Shown: piece by piece, positions 1 through 7,755 of the stretch
How positions within the stretch are numbered: the stretch's first letter is position 1
Layout: the number at the start of each line of letters is the position of its first letter
Assembly: GCA_003507475.1 (NCBI GenBank)
Contig: DNVQ01000015.1
Location: 13,329-27,791 of the forward strand
Length of the DNA stretch: 14,463 nt
Reading direction: 5' to 3'
From: Candidatus Moraniibacteriota bacterium
GTDB lineage: Bacteria; Patescibacteriota; Minisyncoccia; Moranbacterales; UBA9337
The notes under the pieces: model-generated
The model's database searches: none
Told to the model about the DNA's origin: nothing
What the model saw: the letters and a program-made list of their open reading frames with translations, nothing else
Program-made: the position numbers and the translations under genes

Positions 1-105
1 GGAACCGGAAGAGAAAAAGCCAAAGCTTATTTAAAAGAGAATCAAAAAACATTTGATACCGTGGCCAAAGAGGTAACCAAAGCCGCTACAGCAATTAAAG
101 AATAA
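1..105 (+). CDS. C-terminal end of an unidentified protein
   Basis: An open frame runs from the first base of the window to a TAA at 103-105, giving 34 residues that begin GTGREKAKAYLKENQ and end TAIKE. The peptide is rich in Lys, Ala and Glu and reads as one amphipathic helix. The 5' part lies outside the window. A terminator hairpin directly downstream supports its being a real gene end. The composition recalls the helical tails of small YtxH-like membrane-associated proteins, but this is only a resemblance and no function can be assigned from 34 residues. Confidence 0.7.
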   Translation, partial: GTGREKAKAYLKENQKTFDTVAKEVTKAATAIKE

Positions 106-106
106 C

Positions 107-136
107 TTGTTTTGCGAGACAGATATGGTATATACT
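107..136 (+). promoter_or_regulatory. Putative sigma-70 promoter of the four-module phosphotransferase
   Basis: A TTGTTT box (107-112) and a TATACT box (131-136) are separated by 18 bases. A start near 142-143 would give a leader of about 33 bases. The -10 box is good and the -35 box is weak. No Shine-Dalgarno sequence precedes the ATG at 176. Confidence 0.4.
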
Positions 137-137
137 T

Positions 138-175
138 AAAAGGTGCTAATAAGCGCCTTTTAATATTATTTATTT
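138..175 (+). terminator. Rho-independent terminator of the upstream gene
   Basis: The arm AAAGGTGC (139-146) pairs with GCGCCTTT (153-160) around the loop TAATAA, with one T-G wobble. An A-T pair (138/161) extends it, and a T-rich run follows up to the next start codon. It lies 33 bases after the stop codon of the upstream partial gene. The predicted transcription start of the next gene falls inside this hairpin, so the mRNA of the next gene would not carry the complete stem. Confidence 0.7.
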
Positions 176-3100
176 ATGTTCACAAAAATTTTTAAAGAAC
201 TAGATAAAAGTGATGCTCCAATTGCGGGAGGAAAGGGGGCTTCTTTGGGAGAAATGACCAACGCCGGAATTCCCGTGCCACCTGGTTTTGTGATACTTTC
301 GGATGCGTTTGAAAGATTTTTGAGCGAGACGGATTTAACTGTGGAGATTGAAGCATTGCTCGGAACTGTTGATAATCAAAAAATGCACACAGTTGAGAAT
401 GCTTCAGAAAAAATTCAGGGACTTATTCTTGATGCCAAAATGCCAGAGGATATTGTTAAAGAAATTAAAGAGGAATTTGAAAAGCTAAAAAAATGTCATT
501 CTGAACTTGATTCAGAATCTCGAAAAGATGATGATAATTTTTTCGTTGCAGTACGTTCCAGTGCTACTGCGGAAGATGGAGCAGAACATGCGTGGGCGGG
601 ACAGCTTAACTCTTATTTAAATACGACCAAAGAAAATTTATTAGAAAATATTCAAAAATGTTGGGCGTCACTTTTTACTCCCCGCGCTATCTTCTATAGA
701 TTTGAGAAATACCCATCTGCATCCTCCTCTCCTGTACTCGGGAGAGGGGTTAGGGGTGAGGGTTATGAGAGTGATAGTGAAAAAATATCGGTCGCTGTTG
801 TTATCCAAAAAATGATTCAATCTGAGAAATCAGGAATTGCTTTTTCTGTTCATCCGGTGACTCAGGATTATAATCAGCTAATTATTGAAGCTGGTTTTGG
901 TTTGGGCGAAGCGATTGTCTCGGGCTCTGTCACTCCTGATTCTTATGTGGTAGATAAATCAAGAATTAAGCCTGCCCGCAGTGCTACAGCGTTTGCAGGC
1001 GGGAATTACGAATTAAGAATTAAGAATGAAGAATTAAGAAATAAAGAGGCTATTATTGATGTGAATGTAAATATTCAAAATAAAGGACTATACAGATCTT
1101 GTCATCTCGCTCGCCGCGGCGAGGGAGGGATCTCGGGAAACGAATGGCGAGACATCCCTGAGCCCCAATCCTCTTCCCAAGTATTGAGCGAAAAAGAAAT
1201 CCTTGAACTTTCAGATTTGATAATCAAAATTGAAAATCATTACGGTTTCCCGTGCGACATTGAATGGGCTGAGGAGAATGGAAAATTTTATATCACGCAG
1301 AGTAGACCGATAACGACATTGAAATCTTTCGATAAAGATAATATTAAAAAAGAAAATGAGGGCACTGAGATAATTCTGTCAAATGCTCAATCAAGAGAAC
1401 ATTCTCTTTTTTATGCTTATGTATGGACAGAAAGTGATCAAAATAACATAAAGAAATATTCTGGGAAAACAGTTAAGAATTTATTATTCAAAAGAGAGTT
1501 TAATGATCCAAGATTACATGTTTTCTATGATTCCGGTGAAATGCAAAATATTATGCAAGATATTGCTGATAATTTTAGAAAAAACGAAAATCTATTTGAA
1601 AAGATTGAAAGAGATATTCAGATTCAATCTGAGAAAATGTTACTATACATCAATAATGTTAAAAAGATAAAAAATATTGATGAATTGATGGAATTTAAAA
1701 GCGAGTGGCTCGAGTGGTGGTCAGCAATGGCAATGATTTTTATTATTCCCAATATTGATGGTATTTCTAACGATATTCATAAAAAAGCATTGGCTATAAG
1801 AGGGAAAATAGAAAAATATTCTGATGATATAGATAGGATATTTGTTAATTTTTTTAAAACAAAATATCCTAGGTCTGTTGATTTGGTGAACGTTATTACT
1901 CCTGAGGAACTTTTCAATTTTGAAAATCTTTCTAATAAAGAAATTGATAAAATAAAATTAAGAAAAAATGGATTTGCGTTATTTAATGGAAATATTTTGA
2001 CATTAAATGAGTTAGGGGAGGATTTAAAATTGAAAAATATTATTTTAGAAAAAATGGAAATAACATCTGGCATAGAGGAAATAAGTGGAATATGCGCTTA
2101 CTCAGGAACAGTTCACGGTAAAATAAGAAAAATTATATTAAAAAATGATATTTCTAAAATCAAAAAAGGAGAAATACTGTTAACTCACATGACCTCTCCA
2201 GATTTTCTTTCGGCCTTTAAAAAGGCTATCGCTGTTATAACTGATGAGGGTGGCGCAACTTGCCACGCTGCGATAACTTCTCGAGAACTTAAGAAGCCCT
2301 GTATAGTTGGTACCAAAATCGCCACTCAAGTTTTGAAGGATGGGGATTTGGTAGAGGTGGATGCGGATGAGGCAGTGGTGAGGATTTTGAAGAGAGCAGA
2401 TGAAAATGTGAAAGAGGTAGATGTTTTGAAATCTACAAAAGACACGGTTTTTTCTAAACAAATTACTTATACTTTTATTCCAGTGATATGTTTTGAGTCA
2501 GCTATACGAAGTTATCATAATAATCCGTTACAAAAAAAGTTAAAAATAAAAAATTTCCCAAAGATTGTTGAAATATTAACAGATAAGTTTGAGGGATGGG
2601 ATGATCAAAATATCCAAAAGATAACAAAAGCAGAAGATATAAAATTTGTCATCCAAGAGAGCCGATCTATAATAATTCAATACAAAGCATCATTGCAAAA
2701 GTTTTTGCAGTTAGATTACATACAATTATCCAATCATGACCTTTTACAAAATGTAAAATTGTTAGACGAGATTTGTATGGAAGTGTACCAGCGATACATC
2801 TTTTTTATTCATGAGTTTTTTGAAACCGATGATTCTGAAATGATTGAATTATTGCCCAAAGTAAGAATAGAGCTCTCGGAGTTCGTGAGTGATATCTATA
2901 AGTGTTGTGATTATATTATTGAAGCCTTAGCGAAAAGATTTGATTCTGTTTCTTGGCAAACGTTTACTTATGCAACATTTGATGAAATTATTGATCTGTT
3001 GGATGATCCTCAAAAAATAGATGAATTTAAAAAAATCAGTGGTCGTTCCATCGCTTTTATTTATAATGGAAAAGACCTTGCTACTATAAAGAAAAAAGAA

Positions 3101-5575
3101 CTGGTAGTGGAAATTATTAATTATTTAACAAATCAAGAAATAGTAGCTAGCGGAAACTGTAAAATAATTAAAGGAAATGCAGTTTCTGGTGGTACGGCAA
3201 AGGGACTTGTTATAAAAATATTGGAGTATGATTATGAAAAAATAAATGATGCTCTCTCGGGAAAAAGTGATTATATTTTGGTGACACCTATGACCCGCCC
3301 AGAGATCGTTTCTTATCTCAAAGATGCCAAAGCGATTATTACCGATGAAGGTGGTATCACTTGCCACGCTGCTATTGTTTCACGTGAATTAAAAATCCCT
3401 TGCATTGTTGGTACCAAAATCGCCACTCAAGTTTTGAAGGATGGGGATTTGGTTGAGGTGGATGCGGATCGAGGAGTGGTAAAGATTTTAAAAAAAATAG
3501 AAATCAATAACTCCGAAAAAGAAAAATATGTAAAGATTTTTAATCGTTCACTTTTTTTAATTGGGTGCCAGAATTATGATTTGGGGGAAAGGGTGGAGAC
3601 TAAAAAAATAACTCCAGTTAAATATTTCATGAATCCAGTTTTCAATAATCTTCCTAAAAAAGGAACTGATGTCTTTTATAATTTTACCGACCCAGCTCAA
3701 AATCCCAAATGGATAGTAGATTATTTTAATAACAATAGAGATCAATTGTTAAAAATAAAAGAAACTTATTATAGGGATTCTGATTTGCTTAGAAAATTAA
3801 TTAATGATCCAACTTATAAAGACTATCAAAAGTTATTTGATCTCACTATCAAGATATGGCCAATGGTGGCAATTAGTAATATGCTTGGGGACAATAGAGA
3901 TAATATACAAGGAGTGGACGAAGATCTCTTGGGATTATATCGAGAGATGCGAAAATATAGTGACGGTTTGATTCACAATTCTCATTTAAAGATTGCCAAG
4001 ATAATAAAAGAAATTGTTCCTCAAAAATATAAAAAATATTATAAACATTTACAATACGAAGAAGTGGTAAATGGTAATTATCCTGAGATAGAGGAGCTTG
4101 AAAATAGAATGAAAGGTTATATTTTTCACAACGGTAAATTATTTACTAATTTGAGTCTGGAAGAGTATGCTCAGAGAAATAATTATGTATTTGTCGGGTT
4201 TGAGGCAAATAACAATATCTCTGAAAATTCAATCTCTGGACAAATAGCCCATGAAGGTAAAGTTAAAGGTTATGTTAAAGTTATTTTTGAAGTAGAGGAG
4301 GTTGATAAAGTTAAAAAAGGAGATGTTTTGGTAACTTCTATGACTACCCCAGACTTTATCGTAGCTATGAAAAAAGCTAGTGCTTTTGTAACAGATGAGG
4401 GTGGGATAACTTGCCACGCTGCTATTGTCGCTCGGGAAATGGGCAAGCCTTGCATCATCGGAACAAAAATCGCGACGCAAGTTTTGAAAGATGGCGATTT
4501 GGTGGAGGTGGATGCAAATGAGGGGGTGGTGAGGATTTTAAAAAAAGCAAATGAAAAGAAAGAGATAAATTTTGAAAAAGTATTTGTCAGAGATTTAACT
4601 TTTTTATTAGCATCTTCTGGTTTTTATAATTATCCTGGCTTTGAAAAAAAATTTGATAATGTGATTTTGAATAGTCCTGTGTTAAAGCAGGCAAATGGAA
4701 ATATTGTTGAGTTTTGGATACAAAAGAAAATTGCAGACAAGCGGATCCGACAAATAGGCAGAGAATTAATGGATGACCCTAAAAAATTAAAAGATACGAT
4801 GGATAAATATGAAGAAGTATCAAAAAAAATAAAAAAATTATTAAATAAAAAAGAGTCAAAAATCTCCGATGTTATAAATTTGTGTAAATTATTTATAGAA
4901 TTTAGATTTCCCAACTATGTAATGTTTGAATCTTCAATAGAAACTGGATGGTCTCAGAGGGTTTGTGATTGGAGTAAAATCCAGCGTAAAAAAGATGAAA
5001 AATTATGGAGTCAAAGCGATGATTTTATAAGGAAAGCATTACATTCGAAAGGGTTTTCTTTTAATCAGGCTAAAAAAATTTCATTAAAGGAGTTGATTGA
5101 ATTTGAAAAGGGTAATTTTGAAATTAATTGTTTAGATGACAAAGAGGTTTTCGTAGAAGATTGCGCGTCTAATACTTATTTGGGTACGATGTCAAATATA
5201 GCAGATGAGAATAATTTCACTTTAGTGGAGCATGATACAGAATTTGTTGATGAGATAAAGGGAGAAATTGCTTATAAAGGAAAAATAAAAGGTCATGTAA
5301 AAAAAGTATTTACTAGGGAAGATATTACTAAAGTAGAAAAAGGAGATATTTTGGTTTCTTCAATGACCACCCCGGATTTTATTTTGGCCATGAAAAATGC
5401 AACTGCGATCGTAACAGATGAAGGAGGAATTATTTGTCACGCTGCTATTTTTTCCCGTGAAATGAAAAAACCTTGCATTATCGGTACCAAAATCGCTACG
5501 CAAGTTTTGAAAGATGGGGATTTGGTGGAGGTGGATGCGGAGAAAGGGATAGTGAAAATCTTAAAAAGAGTGTAA
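176..5575 (+). CDS. Giant ATP-grasp phosphotransferase with four phosphohistidine (PEP-utiliser mobile) domains
   Basis: This 1799-residue protein starts with a PEP-synthase-type ATP-grasp domain (about 1-382). It shows GGKGASLGEMTNAGIPVPPGF, VRSSATAED (R127), a GLGE motif, DIEWA (E363) and TQSRP (Q375). Four swivelling phosphohistidine domains follow at about 638-741, 1000-1107, 1355-1457 and 1696-1799. Each has the GGxxCHAAI active site, with His697, His1064, His1414 and His1755. Four mostly helical linkers of 230-250 residues precede them. In the known family, ATP-grasp phosphorylates the His, which swings to an acceptor site. The C-terminal PEP/pyruvate TIM barrel of PpsA and PPDK is absent, so PEP synthase is unlikely. 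Rifampin phosphotransferase (ATP-grasp, binding domain, His domain) is the nearest layout. The acceptor is unknown. Four short repeat-derived inserts interrupt the ATP-grasp part. No signal peptide or membrane segment is seen, so it is probably cytosolic. The start is set by the conserved N-terminus; there is no Shine-Dalgarno sequence. Confidence 0.9.
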   Translation: MFTKIFKELDKSDAPIAGGKGASLGEMTNAGIPVPPGFVILSDAFERFLSETDLTVEIEALLGTVDNQKMHTVENASEKIQGLILDAKMPEDIVKEIKEEFEKLKKCHSELDSESRKDDDNFFVAVRSSATAEDGAEHAWAGQLNSYLNTTKENLLENIQKCWASLFTPRAIFYRFEKYPSASSSPVLGRGVRGEGYESDSEKISVAVVIQKMIQSEKSGIAFSVHPVTQDYNQLIIEAGFGLGEAIVSGSVTPDSYVVDKSRIKPARSATAFAGGNYELRIKNEELRNKEAIIDVNVNIQNKGLYRSCHLARRGEGGISGNEWRDIPEPQSSSQVLSEKEILELSDLIIKIENHYGFPCDIEWAEENGKFYITQSRPITTLKSFDKDNIKKENEGTEIILSNAQSREHSLFYAYVWTESDQNNIKKYSGKTVKNLLFKREFNDPRLHVFYDSGEMQNIMQDIADNFRKNENLFEKIERDIQIQSEKMLLYINNVKKIKNIDELMEFKSEWLEWWSAMAMIFIIPNIDGISNDIHKKALAIRGKIEKYSDDIDRIFVNFFKTKYPRSVDLVNVITPEELFNFENLSNKEIDKIKLRKNGFALFNGNILTLNELGEDLKLKNIILEKMEITSGIEEISGICAYSGTVHGKIRKIILKNDISKIKKGEILLTHMTSPDFLSAFKKAIAVITDEGGATCHAAITSRELKKPCIVGTKIATQVLKDGDLVEVDADEAVVRILKRADENVKEVDVLKSTKDTVFSKQITYTFIPVICFESAIRSYHNNPLQKKLKIKNFPKIVEILTDKFEGWDDQNIQKITKAEDIKFVIQESRSIIIQYKASLQKFLQLDYIQLSNHDLLQNVKLLDEICMEVYQRYIFFIHEFFETDDSEMIELLPKVRIELSEFVSDIYKCCDYIIEALAKRFDSVSWQTFTYATFDEIIDLLDDPQKIDEFKKISGRSIAFIYNGKDLATIKKKELVVEIINYLTNQEIVASGNCKIIKGNAVSGGTAKGLVIKILEYDYEKINDALSGKSDYILVTPMTRPEIVSYLKDAKAIITDEGGITCHAAIVSRELKIPCIVGTKIATQVLKDGDLVEVDADRGVVKILKKIEINNSEKEKYVKIFNRSLFLIGCQNYDLGERVETKKITPVKYFMNPVFNNLPKKGTDVFYNFTDPAQNPKWIVDYFNNNRDQLLKIKETYYRDSDLLRKLINDPTYKDYQKLFDLTIKIWPMVAISNMLGDNRDNIQGVDEDLLGLYREMRKYSDGLIHNSHLKIAKIIKEIVPQKYKKYYKHLQYEEVVNGNYPEIEELENRMKGYIFHNGKLFTNLSLEEYAQRNNYVFVGFEANNNISENSISGQIAHEGKVKGYVKVIFEVEEVDKVKKGDVLVTSMTTPDFIVAMKKASAFVTDEGGITCHAAIVAREMGKPCIIGTKIATQVLKDGDLVEVDANEGVVRILKKANEKKEINFEKVFVRDLTFLLASSGFYNYPGFEKKFDNVILNSPVLKQANGNIVEFWIQKKIADKRIRQIGRELMDDPKKLKDTMDKYEEVSKKIKKLLNKKESKISDVINLCKLFIEFRFPNYVMFESSIETGWSQRVCDWSKIQRKKDEKLWSQSDDFIRKALHSKGFSFNQAKKISLKELIEFEKGNFEINCLDDKEVFVEDCASNTYLGTMSNIADENNFTLVEHDTEFVDEIKGEIAYKGKIKGHVKKVFTREDITKVEKGDILVSSMTTPDFILAMKNATAIVTDEGGIICHAAIFSREMKKPCIIGTKIATQVLKDGDLVEVDAEKGIVKILKRV
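494..538 (+). repeat. In-frame palindromic repeat insert 1 (residues 107-121 of the phosphotransferase)
   Basis: ATTCTGAA (498-505) and TTCAGAAT (511-518) form a perfect 8-bp inverted repeat around CTTGA, preceded by TGTC. It encodes CHSELDSESRKDDDN, placed directly before the conserved FFVAVRSSA strand of the ATP-grasp domain, where family members have only a short loop. The TGTCATTCTG start matches the class of repeats seen at 10427 and 11050. Confidence 0.65.
713..784 (+). repeat. In-frame palindromic repeat insert 2 (residues about 180-203)
   Basis: CCTCTCC (726-732) pairs with GGAGAGG (741-747) around an 8-base loop, followed by GGTTAGGGGTGAGGG. It encodes the low-complexity stretch SSSPVLGRGVRGEG between the conserved YRFEKY and ISVAVVIQ strands. 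A reverse-oriented relative of the same repeat lies just upstream of folD at 9924-9965. Confidence 0.6.
971..1048 (+). repeat. In-frame repeat insert 3 (residues about 266-291)
   Basis: A G+C-rich patch with CCTGCCCGC near its start and GCAGGCGGG near its end stands out from the AT-rich coding sequence. It runs into AATTACGAATTAAGAATTAAG and further AAGAATTAAG-like repeats. The TTACGAATT motif is the reverse complement of the AATTCGTAA repeats found between genes at 11286-11311. It encodes PARSATAFAGGNYELRIKNEE, which has no counterpart in the ATP-grasp family. It may be two repeats side by side. Confidence 0.5.
1100..1168 (+). repeat. In-frame palindromic repeat insert 4 (residues about 309-331)
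   Basis: A 12-base perfect palindrome TCGCCGCGGCGA (1111-1122) sits in a TGTCATCTCG-type repeat that ends near GCGAGACATCCC. It encodes CHLARRGEGGISGNEWRDIP, before the conserved helix LSEKEILELSDLI. Its G+C-rich composition contrasts sharply with the flanking coding sequence. Confidence 0.55.
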
Positions 5576-5616
5576 AATTATTTGTAATTAAGATTTTGTA
5601 AATAAATATAAATCAT

Positions 5617-5724
5617 ATGCAAATACTTCTCAAAAATATTTACTTATTGGATATTAAAAAATAGACCGATAAATTAGCTAATAAATCTGCTATTGCTGTT
5701 AGGTGTAAAGATAAAAGATTTTAA
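5617..5724 (+). pseudogene. Truncated remnant of the gene at 8519
   Basis: The frame from ATG at 5617 reads MQILLKNIYLLDIKK and then hits TAG (5662-5664). It continues as TDKLANKSAIAVRCKDKRF to TAA at 5722. The first 15 residues match the start of the 154-residue protein at 8519 (MQILLKNTYLLDVKK) with only T/I and V/I differences, and the DNA matches closely as well. Both ATGs are preceded by AT-rich leaders without a Shine-Dalgarno sequence. The rest of the gene is missing or unrecognisable, so this reads as a partial duplication or a decayed copy. Confidence 0.65.
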
Positions 5725-5748
5725 ATATAGGTTAAAATATGCTATGAT
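5720..5748 (+). promoter_or_regulatory. Promoter for the 5811-8301 gene run (extended -10)
   Basis: TTTAAA (5720-5725) and TATGAT (5743-5748) are 17 bases apart, and TGC directly before the -10 makes an extended -10. The 14 bases TAAAATATGCTATG (5733-5746) recur exactly on the other strand in the strong promoter at 9837-9865, which supports this being a functional promoter. The leader would be about 55 bases. Confidence 0.55.
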
Positions 5749-5810
5749 TTTAAGTAACAATCAATCAATTAGTCCAGTATGCTATTAGTGTTAATTTTTA
5801 ATTATTAAAG

Positions 5811-6785
5811 ATGAATCCCAAATTTATGTTTTCACCTGAGCAAAAAATTCAAAACGTAGTAGCTCCAAGACCCGCTATTGAATTAATTGCGGATCAAATA
5901 GAACGAGCTGAAGAAGTAATGCCTATTGAAGTTATCAGGATTAAAGATAATCCACATATTAAACCTAAAGAAAGAAAAGATTTTTCTTTTGATTTTTCTA
6001 TGGGTTCAGGAGGGGATAGTTATAGCAGTTATGATTATACAATCAAAAAAGATTCAAAATTTGAAGTAAAAGGAAAAACTATAAAACTGAAAGTAAGCTT
6101 TGGTGGGACTCCTTCTATTGCTAGTTATGAGCCGAGCATAGATATGTATACCATCGGCCCCGAGGGACTTAAGCACCTAAAGAATAATCGTGAATTATTT
6201 TTTTATGATGTAAATCATGAAGCAGCTCACGATGAATATCTAAGCCTTAGTCTAAACGACCAAAAAGCACTTAATGATTTATTTATTCAGGATAAGGGGT
6301 TAAATGAATTACTGAGGAAGTTTGCCACCGCTTTATATACGGATAAGGCGGTTTCAAAAGATGCAAGCGGAAAATCAGTAGGAGATAAATATTTGCGAGC
6401 CCATGACATGAGTACTCCTGAAATTGCTGCACATATCTCGGTAGAAAACCAAAAAGGGGTAAAGGATGTACGAAGCATGGAAATATTGATAAATGATCAA
6501 GAAAAAGATGTTTTATTCGGCGCTCTTGTTACGGAGTGCATTTCCTTTCTGGCTGCATTCGAAAGAGGCGAAGAATATTTTATTAAAGTTGCGGCTAGTT
6601 ATCAAAATGAAAGAAATGGGGAAGATCCACGTTTTGATGTTATAAGTGCAGTCCATGAGTATCTAATGAGTAATCATGAGTTAAAGAAAGAATTTGATAA
6701 ATATGGTTTATATAAAAATAATAATCCGGAATTTTTGGAAAGTTTTGCAGAAGAAACTAAAAAAATTGAGTGGCAGTTTTGTTAA
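5811..6785 (+). CDS. Putative zinc metallopeptidase (HEAAH motif), family not recognised
   Basis: This 324-residue soluble protein has no signal peptide or clear membrane segment. The motif NHEAAHDEY places a zinc-peptidase HExxH signature at residues 136-140, within a predicted helix after the hydrophobic strand ELFFYDV. A third ligand could be E242 in LVTECISFLAAFERGEEYF, as in gluzincins, although the roughly 100-residue spacing is long and other acidic residues are possible. A Gly/Ser/Tyr-rich stretch (about 64-76) precedes the domain, and the N-terminus is helical. The gene follows a good promoter and begins a same-strand group with 45- and 52-base gaps. No Shine-Dalgarno sequence precedes the ATG. 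HExxH can occur by chance, so peptidase activity is inferred from the motif alone. Confidence 0.8.
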   Translation: MNPKFMFSPEQKIQNVVAPRPAIELIADQIERAEEVMPIEVIRIKDNPHIKPKERKDFSFDFSMGSGGDSYSSYDYTIKKDSKFEVKGKTIKLKVSFGGTPSIASYEPSIDMYTIGPEGLKHLKNNRELFFYDVNHEAAHDEYLSLSLNDQKALNDLFIQDKGLNELLRKFATALYTDKAVSKDASGKSVGDKYLRAHDMSTPEIAAHISVENQKGVKDVRSMEILINDQEKDVLFGALVTECISFLAAFERGEEYFIKVAASYQNERNGEDPRFDVISAVHEYLMSNHELKKEFDKYGLYKNNNPEFLESFAEETKKIEWQFC

Positions 6786-6830
6786 TGTTATATGAGCAGA
6801 AATTTAATTAATTTTTTAAAATAAAATATT

Positions 6831-7703
6831 ATGGGTGGTGGATTTGAATCTCCATTTGGAGAACAACAAAAATCTGTTATTAAAAAAATAGAGCGGTCTG
6901 ATATTTCAAGGGAAGCGCTCAAAGAAGAGGAAACAGAGATAATTATGCAAAGGCACGAAGCTTATATTCGTGACGTTGAAGATGAAAGAGCGGGAAGCTT
7001 GAAGGAGGAAGAGGCAAAAAAATCTTACGATTTAGCAGTTGAGGTTTTTGGATCAAAGCTTGAAAATTTGTCAGAGGATGAACGGAACACTGTAGATGTG
7101 TTAGTCATTGCTAGTAATACTCAATACGTAAAAGGCAGGAGAAGTTTTGAGACAGCGGCACAAGTTTTGAAAGGTGCAGAGGATGTTTTTAGAAAATATG
7201 GCATTGATGAGAAGCAGATCCTTAATTCCGGAGCAAGTCGCGAGGGGGAAGAAAATCGCCCAACAAAAAACACAGCCATACTGGAACCTCAATTTATTGA
7301 TCAATCTCCAGAGTTCAGGGAATTTTTAAAAGAAAAATATGGGGATGGGGCAATGAATCAAAAATTTTGGCAAGCTTTTGAGGAGGATTGGGAAAAAGAA
7401 GAGCGTGAAAAAGTGGGAGCTGAAGGTCCGGATGATATTTTAGAACGCTATACTAAGTTTATGAATGTTTTGGCTAAATTTTCCGAAGTATATCACAAGA
7501 AACATCCCGGAAGACGTCTTATTATCTGGCCGGTATCACATTATGACACCATCAGTCCATATGTTAAAAAAATGACTGGTATGGATACGAAAAAAGATTA
7601 TTTAGCTGTTGATTATGGTGCAGGAATAAGCTTGAAAATAGATAAAGATGGAAAAATGACAAGTAAAATAAAAGATCAGGAATTTACTGTTGAAAAAAAT
7701 TAA
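6831..7703 (+). CDS. Divergent histidine phosphatase superfamily protein (RHE variant)
   Basis: This 290-residue protein can be matched to the histidine phosphatase fold. It has MQRHEAYIRD (R41, H42) in place of the usual RHG, then GSLKEEEAKKS, IASNTQYVKGRRSFETA (S95, R103/R104, E107, equivalent to the S-x-x-x-R-A-x-E-T-A helix) and WPVSHYDTI (H237, the second catalytic His). The phosphate-binding Arg and both His residues are present, so phosphatase activity is plausible; the substrate is unknown. The replacement of Gly by Glu after the catalytic His is unusual. The C-terminal 50 residues look like a beta-rich end. It lies 45 bases after the putative peptidase and 52 before the P-loop protein, probably in one transcript. 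No Shine-Dalgarno sequence is visible. A second, unrelated-looking member of the superfamily is encoded at 9138. Confidence 0.85.
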   Translation: MGGGFESPFGEQQKSVIKKIERSDISREALKEEETEIIMQRHEAYIRDVEDERAGSLKEEEAKKSYDLAVEVFGSKLENLSEDERNTVDVLVIASNTQYVKGRRSFETAAQVLKGAEDVFRKYGIDEKQILNSGASREGEENRPTKNTAILEPQFIDQSPEFREFLKEKYGDGAMNQKFWQAFEEDWEKEEREKVGAEGPDDILERYTKFMNVLAKFSEVYHKKHPGRRLIIWPVSHYDTISPYVKKMTGMDTKKDYLAVDYGAGISLKIDKDGKMTSKIKDQEFTVEKN

Positions 7704-7755
7704 ATTAAAAAATAGTGAAGAAGAAATTAATTTAGAAATTTAATAAAAATAATAC

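Noticed and set aside
2180..4480. Minus-strand open frames opposite the His domains
   Set aside because: They recur at the same place in several modules only because the coding strand is repeated; no start signals or family motifs are seen.
176..5575. Annotation as PEP synthase (ppsA)
   Set aside because: The ATP-grasp and His domains match, but the C-terminal PEP/pyruvate-binding barrel is missing and replaced by three further linker-plus-His modules.
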